DNA of 12,345 bases from Actinomycetota bacterium. Its GTDB lineage: Bacteria > Actinomycetota > Acidimicrobiia > Acidimicrobiales > Ilumatobacteraceae. This document shows positions 1 to 7,969 of the stretch, in pieces (within the stretch, counting starts at the first letter, position 1; every line of letters begins with the position of its first letter). The notes below the pieces were generated by a model that ran no database searches, was not told the DNA's origin, and worked only from the letters and a program-made list of their open reading frames with translations. A program made the translations under genes and the position numbers. The stretch is from the NCBI GenBank assembly GCA_005793785.1, contig SXPW01000050.1, positions 1 to 12,345 on the forward strand. Direction: 5' to 3'.

Positions 1-45
1 AAACGCGCCGCTTCCTAATCGCCTGCGCCAACTACCGTTCATCAC
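1..45 (+). other. Tail of an upstream gene or short spacer before folC
   Basis: These bases are too short to identify. Frame 1 reads K-R-A-A-S and stops at a TAA at 16-18, which would suit the end of an upstream gene. Frame 2 is open from base 2 to a TGA at 47-49 that overlaps the folC start codon in a GTGA junction. Either could be the real end of the preceding gene. In many actinomycetes and firmicutes valS lies directly upstream of folC, but nothing here is long enough to show it. Confidence 0.25.
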
Positions 46-1350
46 GTGAGCGAGTCGGAGATTGCACGAGCGCATGCCTACCTGGATGCACACTCGGTCT
101 ACGAAAAGACGGGCAGAATCGAATCGCCGAGCACCGCGAACATCGAGAGACTAGTTGCACTCCTGGGTGAACCGCATCTCGCGTATCGCACGATCCACAT
201 AACCGGCACCAACGGCAAGGGCTCCACCACGCAGATGGTGACCCGCCTGTTGATGGCGTACGGCTTGAAGGTAGGCACGTATTCGAGCCCCCATTTGGAA
301 CGGGTCAATGAGCGAATGGCGGTCGACGGTGTTCCCATTGGCGACGCCGAATTGGCCGAGAACGTCCTGGCCGTCGCCGCGCTCGAACCAATCGTCGGTA
401 CCCGATTGAGTTACTTCGAGGTCGTCACCGCGGCCGCGTTTCGTTGGTTCGCAGACTCGGCAGTCGACGTGGCGGTCGTCGAAGTGGGACTCCTTGGTCG
501 GTGGGATGCCACGAACGTCGTAGAGAGTGACGTCGCGGTGCTCACCAATGTGTCGCTGGACCACACGGAATTCGCAGGCCCGACGCATGCACACATTGCG
601 CGGGAGAAGGTTGGGATCGTCAAACCGTCGAGTGTCTTCGTGCAGGGAGAGACGCGGGACGACCTCCAAGAAATATTTGCTGCGGTGCCGTGTGTCCGCC
701 GAGTGGTGCGAAACCTGCAATTCGAAGTGGTGTCGAACGACCTAGCGGTGGGCGGTCGTCTCCTGACCGTGCGCACGATGCGATCGAGGTACCCCGACGT
801 TTTCGTCCCGTTGCACGGCAGCCATCAGGGAGACAACGCCGCTGTTGCGATCGCTGCAGTCGAGGAATTCTTCGATCACGGAATCGATTGCGGCGTACTC
901 GGGGAGGGCATGGCTGCAGTGTCGATGCCCGGGAGGTTCGAGGTGATGGGGCGTCAGCCGCTCGTCGTTGTGGACGGTGCACACAACGTTGGTGGCGCGG
1001 ATGTGTGTGCGGAGGTGTTCTTCAACGATTTCCAAGTCGACGGACAGCGCATTTTGGTGGTCGGGATGTTGAAGAGTCGCGACGCGAGCGAACTGCTGAG
1101 TGCGCTGCGCGTCGACGACTTCGATGTAGTGGTGTGCTGTACGGCGCCAACTCCACGTGGACTCAATGCGGGGATCGTCGCTACGGCGGCGAGGAGTCTC
1201 GGCTGCGATGCCGTGCACGTGTTCGATCGTCCGGACGAGGCTCTCGCATTCGCGTACCGACGTCTGCGAGCGGAGGACGCGCTCCTGGTCGCTGGATCGC
1301 TGTACGTCGTTGGTACGGCGCGCCCCGTACTCCGAGCACTGATGCCGTAG
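46..1350 (+). CDS. folC: Folylpolyglutamate synthase / dihydrofolate synthase
   Basis: FolC is an ATP-dependent ligase of the Mur ligase superfamily. It adds glutamate to dihydropteroate and/or to reduced folates, which traps folate cofactors in the cytoplasm. The 434-residue product has the family's usual length. Visible motifs are the P-loop GTNGKGS at residues 54-60, the EVGLLGRWDATNV segment from residue 146 (Mg/ATP region), LDHTEFAG followed by AREKVGIVKP, and the C-terminal domain motif DGAHN at 310-314. The GTG start at 46 gives an N-terminus that aligns with the family (helix, then SPSTANIERL before the P-loop). ndk follows after 15 nt, so the two are probably co-transcribed. Whether the enzyme has one or both synthase activities cannot be told from sequence alone. 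Confidence 0.96.
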   Translation: MSESEIARAHAYLDAHSVYEKTGRIESPSTANIERLVALLGEPHLAYRTIHITGTNGKGSTTQMVTRLLMAYGLKVGTYSSPHLERVNERMAVDGVPIGDAELAENVLAVAALEPIVGTRLSYFEVVTAAAFRWFADSAVDVAVVEVGLLGRWDATNVVESDVAVLTNVSLDHTEFAGPTHAHIAREKVGIVKPSSVFVQGETRDDLQEIFAAVPCVRRVVRNLQFEVVSNDLAVGGRLLTVRTMRSRYPDVFVPLHGSHQGDNAAVAIAAVEEFFDHGIDCGVLGEGMAAVSMPGRFEVMGRQPLVVVDGAHNVGGADVCAEVFFNDFQVDGQRILVVGMLKSRDASELLSALRVDDFDVVVCCTAPTPRGLNAGIVATAARSLGCDAVHVFDRPDEALAFAYRRLRAEDALLVAGSLYVVGTARPVLRALMP

Positions 1351-1365
1351 CGGTAGCCTTGCGGC

Positions 1366-1791
1366 GTGCCCCAGACCAAAACCAATCGGCGAACCCTTGT
1401 CCTCTTGAAGCCAGATGCCGTGGAGCGTGGTCTGATCGGGGAAATCGTCGGACGGTTCGAGCACAAGGGTCTCGGAATTGCGGCCATGCAATTGCGCACG
1501 CTGGACCAAGCGACGTTGGCCAACCACTATGCCGAACATCAAGGCAAGGCGTTCTATGCCGACCTCGTCGCGTTCATGTCGCGTGGGCCGGTGGTGGCAA
1601 TGGTGGTGGAGGGTCCGGAAGACACTTGGGAAATCGTGCGATCGATGATGGGGGCAACCAACCCGCGTGCTGCGGCACCAGGAACCATTCGTGGCGATCT
1701 CGGCACCGTGTTCACGGAGAATCTCATCCATGGCAGCGACTCGGCGGAATCAGCCGAGAGGGAAATCAACATCTTCTTTCCGGGGCTGTAG
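1366..1791 (+). CDS. ndk: Nucleoside diphosphate kinase
   Basis: Ndk transfers the gamma-phosphate of ATP to nucleoside diphosphates through a phosphohistidine intermediate, keeping NTP and dNTP pools balanced in the cytoplasm. The 141-residue protein is the normal bacterial size. It shows the N-terminal LLKPDAVERGLIG segment with the phosphate-binding lysine (K15), the RPG-like ATNPRAAAPGTIRGD loop, and the active-site signature NLIHGSDS with catalytic His122. Translation starts at GTG 1366; no strong Shine-Dalgarno sequence is visible. It lies between folC and mreB, only 9 nt before the latter. ndk directly upstream of mreB is also known from Streptomyces, so the gene probably shares the elongasome transcript. 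Confidence 0.97.
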   Translation: MPQTKTNRRTLVLLKPDAVERGLIGEIVGRFEHKGLGIAAMQLRTLDQATLANHYAEHQGKAFYADLVAFMSRGPVVAMVVEGPEDTWEIVRSMMGATNPRAAAPGTIRGDLGTVFTENLIHGSDSAESAEREINIFFPGL

Positions 1792-1800
1792 GGCTTCGTA

Positions 1801-2835
1801 GTGGCCGGCACCAATCCGATTTCACTCACCCGCGACATCGCGATCGACCTCGGTACCGCGAACACGCTCATCTACATCAAGGGCGAGGGAATCGTCCTCG
1901 ACGAACCGAGCACCGTAGCGCTCGACACCTCGACCGGTCAGATGGTAGCCGTAGGTCACGAAGCCAAACGCATGTGGGGACGGGCGCCGCGCAACATCCG
2001 CGTCGTACGACCGCTCAAGGATGGAGTCATTGCCGATTTCGATCTTTGTGAGCAGATGCTGCGCGAGTTCATTCGACGAGTGCACACGAGTCGATTCAGC
2101 AAGCCCCGGATGATCGTCTGTGTTCCCTCCGAGATCACCGGAGTGGAGCGTCGCGCGGTACAGGACGCAGCAGAATTCGCCGGAGCACGGCGACCTGTCT
2201 ACGTGATCGAAGAACCGATGGCCGCTGCCATCGGGGCTGGGCTGCCCGTGAGCGAGCCGAGCGCCAACTTGATCGTCGACATCGGCGGGGGAACGACCGA
2301 GGTTGCGGTCATCTCCCTGGGTGGCATCGTGACGGCTAGTTCGTGTCGTGTGGCCGGCGACGAAATCAACGACTCCATCGTTGCCATGTTCAAGAAGGAG
2401 TTCAATCTGGACATCGGCGATATCACCGCCGAGGATGTGAAGATCCAGCTGGGCTCCGCATGGCCACTCGAGGAGGAACTCACCGCCGATGTCGGAGGTA
2501 GGGACGTCTCGAGCGGTCTGCCGCGTACGCAGGAAGTCACCACGGTGGAGATTCGCGCAGCAATCGACGTGCCGATCACGACCATCATCGACGTCGTCAA
2601 GAGTACGCTCGAACGAACGCCGCCCGAACTCGCAGCCGATGTCATCGGAAACGGCATCATTCTCTCCGGAGGCGGAGCACTCCTCACCGGTCTCACCGAA
2701 CGAATCATTCATGAGACGGGTATCAACACCGTGGTGGCGCCGGATCCATTGTTGTCGGTCGTACTCGGCGGAGGTCTCACGCTCGAGAATCTCGATGCCA
2801 TGAAGGGCCTCACCGCACAATCGGACGACGAGTAA
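1801..2835 (+). CDS. mreB: Rod shape-determining protein MreB
   Basis: MreB is the bacterial actin homologue. It forms membrane-associated antiparallel filaments that direct lateral peptidoglycan synthesis by the elongasome. The 344-residue product carries the actin/Hsp70 ATPase signatures: phosphate-1 DLGTANT at residues 16-22, the connect segment EEPMAAAIGAG, phosphate-2 DIGGGTTE from residue 160, and the adenosine motif LSGGGALLTG from residue 288. The short N-terminus (MAGTNPISLTRD) before the first beta strand contains hydrophobic residues but no clear amphipathic helix. The GTG start at 1801 gives the usual N-terminus, although the Shine-Dalgarno is weak. It heads the mreBCD-PBP2-rodA block, 18 nt before mreC. 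The two glycine- and aspartate-rich ATPase loops look intact, so the protein is probably functional. Confidence 0.97.
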   Translation: MAGTNPISLTRDIAIDLGTANTLIYIKGEGIVLDEPSTVALDTSTGQMVAVGHEAKRMWGRAPRNIRVVRPLKDGVIADFDLCEQMLREFIRRVHTSRFSKPRMIVCVPSEITGVERRAVQDAAEFAGARRPVYVIEEPMAAAIGAGLPVSEPSANLIVDIGGGTTEVAVISLGGIVTASSCRVAGDEINDSIVAMFKKEFNLDIGDITAEDVKIQLGSAWPLEEELTADVGGRDVSSGLPRTQEVTTVEIRAAIDVPITTIIDVVKSTLERTPPELAADVIGNGIILSGGGALLTGLTERIIHETGINTVVAPDPLLSVVLGGGLTLENLDAMKGLTAQSDDE

Positions 2836-2853
2836 CACGGCGGACGTCGGAGC

Positions 2854-3918
2854 GTGGCTCAGAACAAGACGAATCTCACTCGGGCGCTCGTCCTGCTCGC
2901 GCTCGCCGCGGTGTTCTTCATCACCCTCGATCTTGGCGGGTCCGGTTCGACTTCGCGTGTGCGGCGAATGTTCGACACGATTTTCAGTCCCGTGGAGAAC
3001 GTGTCGCGAGTAGTGACCCGACCGTTGAGTGGTGCGTGGAATGCCGTTCGCGAATACGACGACGTCGTCGCCGAAAACGATCGCCTCAAGGAACAAGTGG
3101 CGCTGCAGGAGGGTGCAGCAGTCGCCGCGGCGGCATCGGTGCGACTGTCGCAGGAGTTGCTGGCGTTGAACGGACTGCCCACCTTGGCGGGAATCAACTC
3201 GGTGACCGCCCAAGTCATCGGAGAAACGCCAACGAACTTTTCCCAAACCGTGGAGATCAATCAGGGCGAAAACTCCGGCATCAAGGTGGGGATGCCGGTG
3301 TTGAACGCTGCAGGGCTCATCGGAAAGGTGACCGAAGTATTCGCCGATCGAGCACTGGTGATGTTGATTTCCGATCCCGATTACGCGCTCTCCGTAAAGG
3401 TGGTGACGAAGTCGAGTCGTACGCCGGTGACCTTGCCGCCTCTCCCGACGGAGGACGCTCCAACGGTGGACTCGGTGCTGGAGACCACCGATACGAGCAC
3501 CACATCATCCACTTCCACCACGACCACCACGATTCTCGGCTTCACCCCGTCGGCGACCACGATTCCCGCGGAAGTCGTGGCTGGTGCAGGTTCGAGCATC
3601 ACCGTTCCATTGGCGAGTCAGTTGTCGGTTCGGGAGACCGGAATCCTCGAAGGTCGCGGCCCGGGTACCCGACCCATCGTTCGATTCCTCGATGCAACGA
3701 CTCGCGCCGCCGCCATCGAAGTCGGGGCACCGATCGTCTCGGCCGGCGGATCGCGAAGTCTGGCACCACCGGACATCGTCATCGGTGTGGTATCGCGCGT
3801 CGTTGAACGGCTGGGAACGGCGGGTCCGGTGCTGGAAATCGAGCTCGTCGCCGATCTGTCGAACTTGTCGTTCCTCCGAGTGCTGTTGTACCAGCCAATC
3901 ACCGAGTCGGGGCGCTGA
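2854..3918 (+). CDS. mreC: Rod shape-determining protein MreC with a Thr-rich insertion
   Basis: MreC is a bitopic membrane protein whose extracytoplasmic beta-barrel domains activate PBP2 and link it to MreB and MreD. The 354-residue product has a transmembrane helix near residues 9-27 (ALVLLALAAVFFITLDLGG). A coiled-coil segment rich in Glu, Ala and Leu follows at about 65-105, and then the beta-domain with GENSGIKVGMPVL and AGLIGKV, typical of MreC. Between about residues 193 and 258 lies an insertion rich in Thr, Ser and Pro (STTSSTSTTTTTI in its middle) that typical MreC proteins lack. The barrel resumes with GILEGRGPGTRPIVRFL. The GTG start at 2854 has a GGAG sequence 4-7 nt upstream. 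mreD begins 5 nt after the stop. Confidence 0.94.
   Translation: MAQNKTNLTRALVLLALAAVFFITLDLGGSGSTSRVRRMFDTIFSPVENVSRVVTRPLSGAWNAVREYDDVVAENDRLKEQVALQEGAAVAAAASVRLSQELLALNGLPTLAGINSVTAQVIGETPTNFSQTVEINQGENSGIKVGMPVLNAAGLIGKVTEVFADRALVMLISDPDYALSVKVVTKSSRTPVTLPPLPTEDAPTVDSVLETTDTSTTSSTSTTTTTILGFTPSATTIPAEVVAGAGSSITVPLASQLSVRETGILEGRGPGTRPIVRFLDATTRAAAIEVGAPIVSAGGSRSLAPPDIVIGVVSRVVERLGTAGPVLEIELVADLSNLSFLRVLLYQPITESGR
3487..3534 (+). repeat. Low-complexity ACC/ACG/TCC triplet tract coding a Thr/Ser linker in mreC
   Basis: The DNA is a run of degenerate Thr and Ser codons (ACC, ACG, ACA, TCA, TCC) within mreC. It is not a perfect microsatellite, but its composition differs from the flanking coding sequence and suggests growth by triplet slippage. 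It encodes the core of the Thr-rich linker. Confidence 0.6.
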
Positions 3919-3923
3919 CGACG

Positions 3924-4448
3924 GTGGGGAGAATCCTTCGCACCATCGCCAGTCGTTGGTCCCGATTGGTGCTGGTGGCGCTCCTACTTCTGTCGTTGCA
4001 GACGACGTTGTTCAGCGAGGTGCGACCGTTCGGATATTCCGCTCAGTTGATGGCCATGTTCGTGGCGGCGGCCGGTTCCAGTCACGACGTTCGTGTCGGC
4101 GCGATCGTCGGATTGGTATCCGGATTCATGTTCGACGCCGTATTGGCCACGCCCCTGGGAATCTCGGCGGTGGTGTTCGGAGTAGTCGGGGCCGGTGCGT
4201 CGCTCATGATGCAGCCATTTCGTGAGCCGACATGGTGGTTGAGAATCCTCGTCGTGAGCGTGAGCGCAGCATCGTCCGAAGTCGTGACGCCGCTCGTCAA
4301 TTCCGTCGTTGGCCTCGGCGGATGGTTGAACTTGCACATGCTCGTTGCAGCGCTGGTCACGTTTGCAGCGGCCCTGTTGTTCGCGGGACCGCTGATACCA
4401 GTCACCCGCTGGACGCTGAGTGAGAAGGTGTCACTTGGTCGCGACTAA
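3924..4448 (+). CDS. mreD: Rod shape-determining protein MreD
   Basis: MreD is a small polytopic membrane protein of the elongasome that works with MreC. The 174-residue product matches the family in length and is almost wholly hydrophobic. Segments that look like membrane spans are at about 14-29, 39-50, 57-75, 78-95, 105-122 and 133-157. The family-typical early pattern LLLSLQTTLFSEVRPFGYSAQLM and the SGFMFDAVLATPLGISA segment (compare the G-x-D-x-L-x-x-x-P-x-G motif of MreD) are both present. Translation starts at GTG 3924, 5 nt after mreC, with only a weak Shine-Dalgarno. Its 3' end overlaps the probable PBP2 start by 14 nt, which suggests translational coupling. Confidence 0.93.
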   Translation: MGRILRTIASRWSRLVLVALLLLSLQTTLFSEVRPFGYSAQLMAMFVAAAGSSHDVRVGAIVGLVSGFMFDAVLATPLGISAVVFGVVGAGASLMMQPFREPTWWLRILVVSVSAASSEVVTPLVNSVVGLGGWLNLHMLVAALVTFAAALLFAGPLIPVTRWTLSEKVSLGRD

Positions 4449-6600
4449 TCCGCAACGTCGCTGGGGCGCCTTGGGAGGATTGGCGGTCACGTTGTTGGTG
4501 GTGTTGCTGGCCCGAGTGTGGTTCTTGCAGGCGGTGACCAAGGACGAGACGGATCGCATCATCGAAAAGGTGCAATCGCGCATCGTGAAATTGATCCCCG
4601 AACGAGGGCGAATCTTCGACGTCAACGGGCGGGTGGTGGCCGACAACAAGCGGGTCCTCGTGGCGTCGATCGATCGTCGAATCATCGCCGATCCGCAGGA
4701 TCGACTGGAGATGTTTCAGCGACTGTCCGGACCCCTCGCTACGCCCATCGAGCGCCTGTACGTTCGCGCCGAGGACAAGCGTTACGACCAGTTGACGGAG
4801 ATGCCCCTCGCATTCGACATTTCCGAGGAGCAGGCAGCGTTCCTGATGGAACGAATCGAGGACTATCCCGGGGTCGTCATCAAAGAGGACTGGCGTCGGA
4901 TCTACCCCTATGGTGCCGTGGGCAGCCATGTCCTTGGATTCCTTGGCGCAATCCAGAAGGACTCCGCCGCGTACTACAAATCGTTGGGTTACGACCCGAA
5001 TGAACGTGTCGGGCTGTACGGCGTGGAACTGACCTACGAAGTCGACTTGCGAGGTGTTCCAGGTTTCGTTCGTTACGAGGTCGACGCCGTTGGTCGCATC
5101 AAACGGGTGCTGGAACGAGTGGAACCCCAACCGGGTCGGGATGTGCAGCTCTCATTGGATTTCAAGTTGCAACAGTTCGCGGAACAGGCACTCGAAACGC
5201 AGATCCTCGTGCGACAACGCAACGAAGCGCCGCAGGTGATGTTGCCGGAGGGAATTCCCGATCCGCGGTACGCGGAAGTCAACTACTACAAGGCACCGGC
5301 GGGTTCGGTGGTGGTGATGAATCACAACACCGGTGAGGTCGTGGCGATGGCGTCGTATCCACGATTCGACGGACGATGGTTCACCGCCAACGTCGATTCG
5401 GACAAGTTCGCCCAAGTGTTCCCCCAAACGGACGACCCCGACAGATCGATCCTCGTGAATCGGTCGGTGTCCGGTCGGTACAACCTCGGCTCCAGCTTCA
5501 AGCCATTCGTCGCATACGCTGCATTGAACTCCGGGCAACTGCCGGGCGGTGCCGAATACGTGTTCGACGACCGAGGCTCATACAAGTTGGAAAGTATTCC
5601 GAAGGACCGTTGCGACCAGGGAGTCAAGTGCGTGTTCAGGAACGCAATTTGCCGAGCCACCGGTGCACCGTGTCGGTACGGCGAAGTCGATGTCGAGGCC
5701 GCACTCGCGGTGTCGAGTGATGCCTTCTTCTACAAGATTGGCGAACAGATTCTCACCGAACGTGGGTATCGAGCGGTCCTCGAGGAAGAAGTGAGACGTT
5801 TCGGCTTCGGATCCCCGACGAACGTCGATCTGCCGTTCGAGTATGCGGGTACGATTCCGAACGCTGCATACAAGAAGTATCTGGCGAGTCTCGGTGTCAT
5901 CGCGGAGGATGCGGGAAGGGCGTACTACGTCGGTGACAACGTCCTTTTTGCCATCGGTCAAGGACTTCTGTCGGCGACGCCCCTGCAAGTTGCCAACGCC
6001 TACTCAACCCTCGCCAACGGCGGAACGTTGCGTGAACCTCGTGTCGTGCGTGCCGTCCTTCAGCCTGGGACCCGAAACAAGGCAACCGGCTTGGCCGACT
6101 TGTCGAACGCTTCAGTATCTCGACGCGTGAGCGATTCCACCCGAGAAACGGCGATTCCGATGGGACCCGACGTTCGCGAACCCATCGTGAACGGACTCCG
6201 GCGAGTCATTACGGGACCTGGAGTGGAATTCGACTACTACCACAAGACCACCGGAGAGAATCTGTTTCGCAACTACACGGGCGTTCCGTTGGCAGGCAAG
6301 ACCGGAACGGCACAAGGGTTCAACAACCTGCCCTGGAACGACTCGTCGGCCTTCGGGGCATTCAGCCTCGACAATTCGAAGCCATACAGTGCCTTTGCCT
6401 ACCTGGAGAAGTCGGGCTACGGGGCAACGGCCGCCGCGCCGGTCGTGAAGTGCATCTACCTGGCATTGAGCGGCAAGTGGAAAATGGACGACCTCGTGCC
6501 GGCGGACCCGCTCGACACGGCATCGAACGTCGCTGCTCCTTCGACACGCTTGCGGAATCCGATGTGTCTCGTGACCACCGCATTGGACGCTCGGGATTGA
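4435..6600 (+). CDS. mrdA: Penicillin-binding protein 2 (elongasome class B transpeptidase)
   Basis: This class B PBP crosslinks lateral-wall peptidoglycan and is partner to RodA. I place the start at TTG 4435 (721 residues) because GAGAAGG lies about 6 nt upstream. A GTG at 4420 would add five residues (MRRCH) but has no ribosome binding site. A membrane anchor spans about residues 10-30, followed by the PBP dimerisation region (RGRIFDVNGRVVADN at about 56, GVYGxE-like GLYGVELTYE). The transpeptidase domain shows SxxK as SSFK with nucleophile Ser353, SxD as SSD at 427-429, and KTGT at 622-625. Between SxxK and SxD is a segment with four evenly spaced cysteines (393, 399, 406, 413). Two more (673, 711) lie near the C-terminus. 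rodA starts 1 nt after the stop. Confidence 0.95.
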   Translation: MVATNPQRRWGALGGLAVTLLVVLLARVWFLQAVTKDETDRIIEKVQSRIVKLIPERGRIFDVNGRVVADNKRVLVASIDRRIIADPQDRLEMFQRLSGPLATPIERLYVRAEDKRYDQLTEMPLAFDISEEQAAFLMERIEDYPGVVIKEDWRRIYPYGAVGSHVLGFLGAIQKDSAAYYKSLGYDPNERVGLYGVELTYEVDLRGVPGFVRYEVDAVGRIKRVLERVEPQPGRDVQLSLDFKLQQFAEQALETQILVRQRNEAPQVMLPEGIPDPRYAEVNYYKAPAGSVVVMNHNTGEVVAMASYPRFDGRWFTANVDSDKFAQVFPQTDDPDRSILVNRSVSGRYNLGSSFKPFVAYAALNSGQLPGGAEYVFDDRGSYKLESIPKDRCDQGVKCVFRNAICRATGAPCRYGEVDVEAALAVSSDAFFYKIGEQILTERGYRAVLEEEVRRFGFGSPTNVDLPFEYAGTIPNAAYKKYLASLGVIAEDAGRAYYVGDNVLFAIGQGLLSATPLQVANAYSTLANGGTLREPRVVRAVLQPGTRNKATGLADLSNASVSRRVSDSTRETAIPMGPDVREPIVNGLRRVITGPGVEFDYYHKTTGENLFRNYTGVPLAGKTGTAQGFNNLPWNDSSAFGAFSLDNSKPYSAFAYLEKSGYGATAAAPVVKCIYLALSGKWKMDDLVPADPLDTASNVAAPSTRLRNPMCLVTTALDARD

Positions 6601-6601
6601 C

Positions 6602-7774
6602 ATGTCGATCGCCTTTCGAATTCGACCACGACCGTCGGACCCGCGGGGATCGGCCAGCGTCCTTGACCCGTGGCGCAACGTCGACTGGATGATGCTTTCT
6701 GCCACGGCCGTGCTCGCCGTGATCGGGGTATTCAACATCTATGCGACGACGAGTCCACGACTCGTTCTGCGGGCGGCTGACCCCTTCTATTACACCCAAC
6801 GACAGGCGCTCTTCATCATTGCTGCAATCTTGGCGTTGTTTGCCGTGATGTTCTTCGGGCACGACTGGTTGCGCAGCAAGGCGATGTGGCTCTATTCGAT
6901 CACCACGTTCTCATTGGTGATCTTGTTGTTGTGGGGTCGAGTCAGTGGCGAGACGAAACTGTCGTTCGACTTGATCGTCATCGCCGTGCAACCGGCCGAG
7001 ATCATGAAGCCGGTACTCGTGCTCGTACTTTCGGCGTGGTTTGCGGACGCCGGTCTGCGAAAGTTGCCGTACGACGAGTTCGTTCGTGCAATCCTCATCG
7101 CGGGGCTTCCGTTCGTCCTCATCGCGCTGCAACCCGATCTCGGGTCGGCGATGACCATCGGTGCGGGCGTATTTGGTGTGCTGCTCATCGCCGGGACGCA
7201 ACAACGTCACTTCGTAGGCGTGACGTTGTTGGCTGTCGCGAGCTTCATCGCGAGCATCTGGTCGGGCGTCGTGCGCGACTACCAGTTGGAGCGATTCACC
7301 GCGTTGTGGAATCAGAACAACACCACCAACGAGAGTCTTCAGAATCTCGTACTCCAGGTCCGTTACGCCAAACGCGCCGTGGCCGCAGGCGGATACTTCG
7401 GAAAGGGTTACCTCCAGGGTGAACTCACCAACGGTCGGTTCATTCCGGTGCAATCGACGGACTTCCCCTTCTCCGCGATCGGTGAACAGTTCGGACTCGT
7501 CGGCGCGATTCTCGTCGTCGCACTCTTTGGATTCGTCCTCCTTCGAGTGTGGATCATCGGACGCAACGCCAACACACCGTTCGGTCGGTATCTCTCCGCC
7601 GGGGTCTTTGCCACACTGACGTGGCAGGTGTTCCAGAACATCGGAATGACCATCGGCATAACTCCCGTCTCCGGCCTGCCGCTCCCATTCGTCTCCTACG
7701 GTGGATCGCATCTCGTGGCCTGGGCAGTGATGATTGGGTTGGTCCAGAGCGTGGAAATGCGTCGGTCGGCATAG
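6602..7774 (+). CDS. rodA: SEDS peptidoglycan glycosyltransferase RodA
   Basis: RodA polymerises lipid II into glycan strands during cell elongation, in complex with PBP2. The 390-residue protein is a FtsW/RodA/SpoVE family member with about ten hydrophobic segments after a short Arg- and Pro-rich cytoplasmic N-terminus. Recognisable motifs are QPAEIMKPVLVL, LQPDLGSAMT, the loop IPVQSTDFPFSAIGEQFGLVG with the presumed catalytic Asp287, and the C-terminal signature PLPFVSYGGSHL. I call it RodA rather than FtsW because it sits in the mre operon directly behind PBP2, with only 1 nt between them. The sequence alone does not separate the two strictly. It ends the elongasome block; a 195-nt gap follows. 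Confidence 0.94.
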   Translation: MSIAFRIRPRPSDPRGSASVLDPWRNVDWMMLSATAVLAVIGVFNIYATTSPRLVLRAADPFYYTQRQALFIIAAILALFAVMFFGHDWLRSKAMWLYSITTFSLVILLLWGRVSGETKLSFDLIVIAVQPAEIMKPVLVLVLSAWFADAGLRKLPYDEFVRAILIAGLPFVLIALQPDLGSAMTIGAGVFGVLLIAGTQQRHFVGVTLLAVASFIASIWSGVVRDYQLERFTALWNQNNTTNESLQNLVLQVRYAKRAVAAGGYFGKGYLQGELTNGRFIPVQSTDFPFSAIGEQFGLVGAILVVALFGFVLLRVWIIGRNANTPFGRYLSAGVFATLTWQVFQNIGMTIGITPVSGLPLPFVSYGGSHLVAWAVMIGLVQSVEMRRSA

Positions 7775-7792
7775 GTTCCACTGACCTCAAGG

Positions 7793-7827
7793 TCCACGAC
7801 GGATCGCCTACCAGTCGGTAGGGTGGA
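7793..7827 (+). other. Bulged RNA hairpin between rodA and rne
   Basis: TCCAC (7793-7797) can pair with GTGGA (7823-7827), and directly inside it CCTACC (7807-7812) pairs with GGTAGG (7817-7822) around an AGTC loop. This gives 11 perfect base pairs interrupted by a one-sided 9-nt bulge, GACGGATCG. No T tract follows, so it is not a classical intrinsic terminator. It may stabilise the 3' end of the rodA transcript or belong to the rne leader. Confidence 0.4.
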
Positions 7828-7866
7828 GACGGAGCAGGGGTTCGTCCCGGCATCAGATTTGACATA

Positions 7867-7903
7867 CGCACGAGCGTGCGAGCGCAAGGGGAGCAGTGCG
7901 CAC
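7867..7903 (+). other. Palindromic elements in the rne leader
   Basis: CGCAC (7867-7871) and GTGCG (7876-7880) form a 5-bp stem with a GAGC loop. A second self-complementary element, GTGCGCAC, lies at 7896-7903 and could pair with the first instead. A TTGACA at 7859-7864 just upstream has no matching -10 box 16-18 bp downstream, so I do not call a promoter. Leaders of rne genes are often structured and used for autoregulation in other bacteria. Applying this here is inference. Confidence 0.3.
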
Positions 7904-7952
7904 CGCGCCACGGCACGGCAGTTCAGCGCATTCGGCGTGGATTTGCCGACAT

Positions 7953-7960
7953 AGGAAAGG
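7953..7960 (+). promoter_or_regulatory. Strong Shine-Dalgarno of rne
   Basis: AGGAAAGG lies 9 nt upstream of ATG 7970 and fixes that codon as the rne start. An ATG at 7974 is in another frame and belongs to a shadow reading frame. Confidence 0.8.
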
Positions 7961-7969
7961 TTTTGCAAC

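Noticed and set aside
690..2051. Forward open frame of 453 codons across folC, ndk and mreB
   Set aside because: It spans three real genes in another frame and its product is Arg/Gly/Ser-rich low-complexity sequence. It is a shadow.
1822..3246. Long reverse-strand open frame of 474 codons across mreB and mreC
   Set aside because: It is the antisense shadow of clearly recognised genes in high-GC DNA. The translation is His-, Arg- and Asp-rich without any domain.
7783..7794. GACC-TCAA-GGTC as a third Rrf2-like operator
   Set aside because: The spacer is 4 instead of 5 bp and the outer ATA/TAT arms are missing, so it does not match the two sites before the rhodanese gene.
7836..7858. GGTTCGTCCC resembling a tRNA T-arm in the rne leader
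   Set aside because: The stem does not close with five pairs, and no acceptor, D or anticodon arms fit around it.
7859..7887. TTGACA as a -35 box before rne
   Set aside because: No AT-rich hexamer occurs 16-18 bp downstream; the sequence there is GC-rich and part of a stem.
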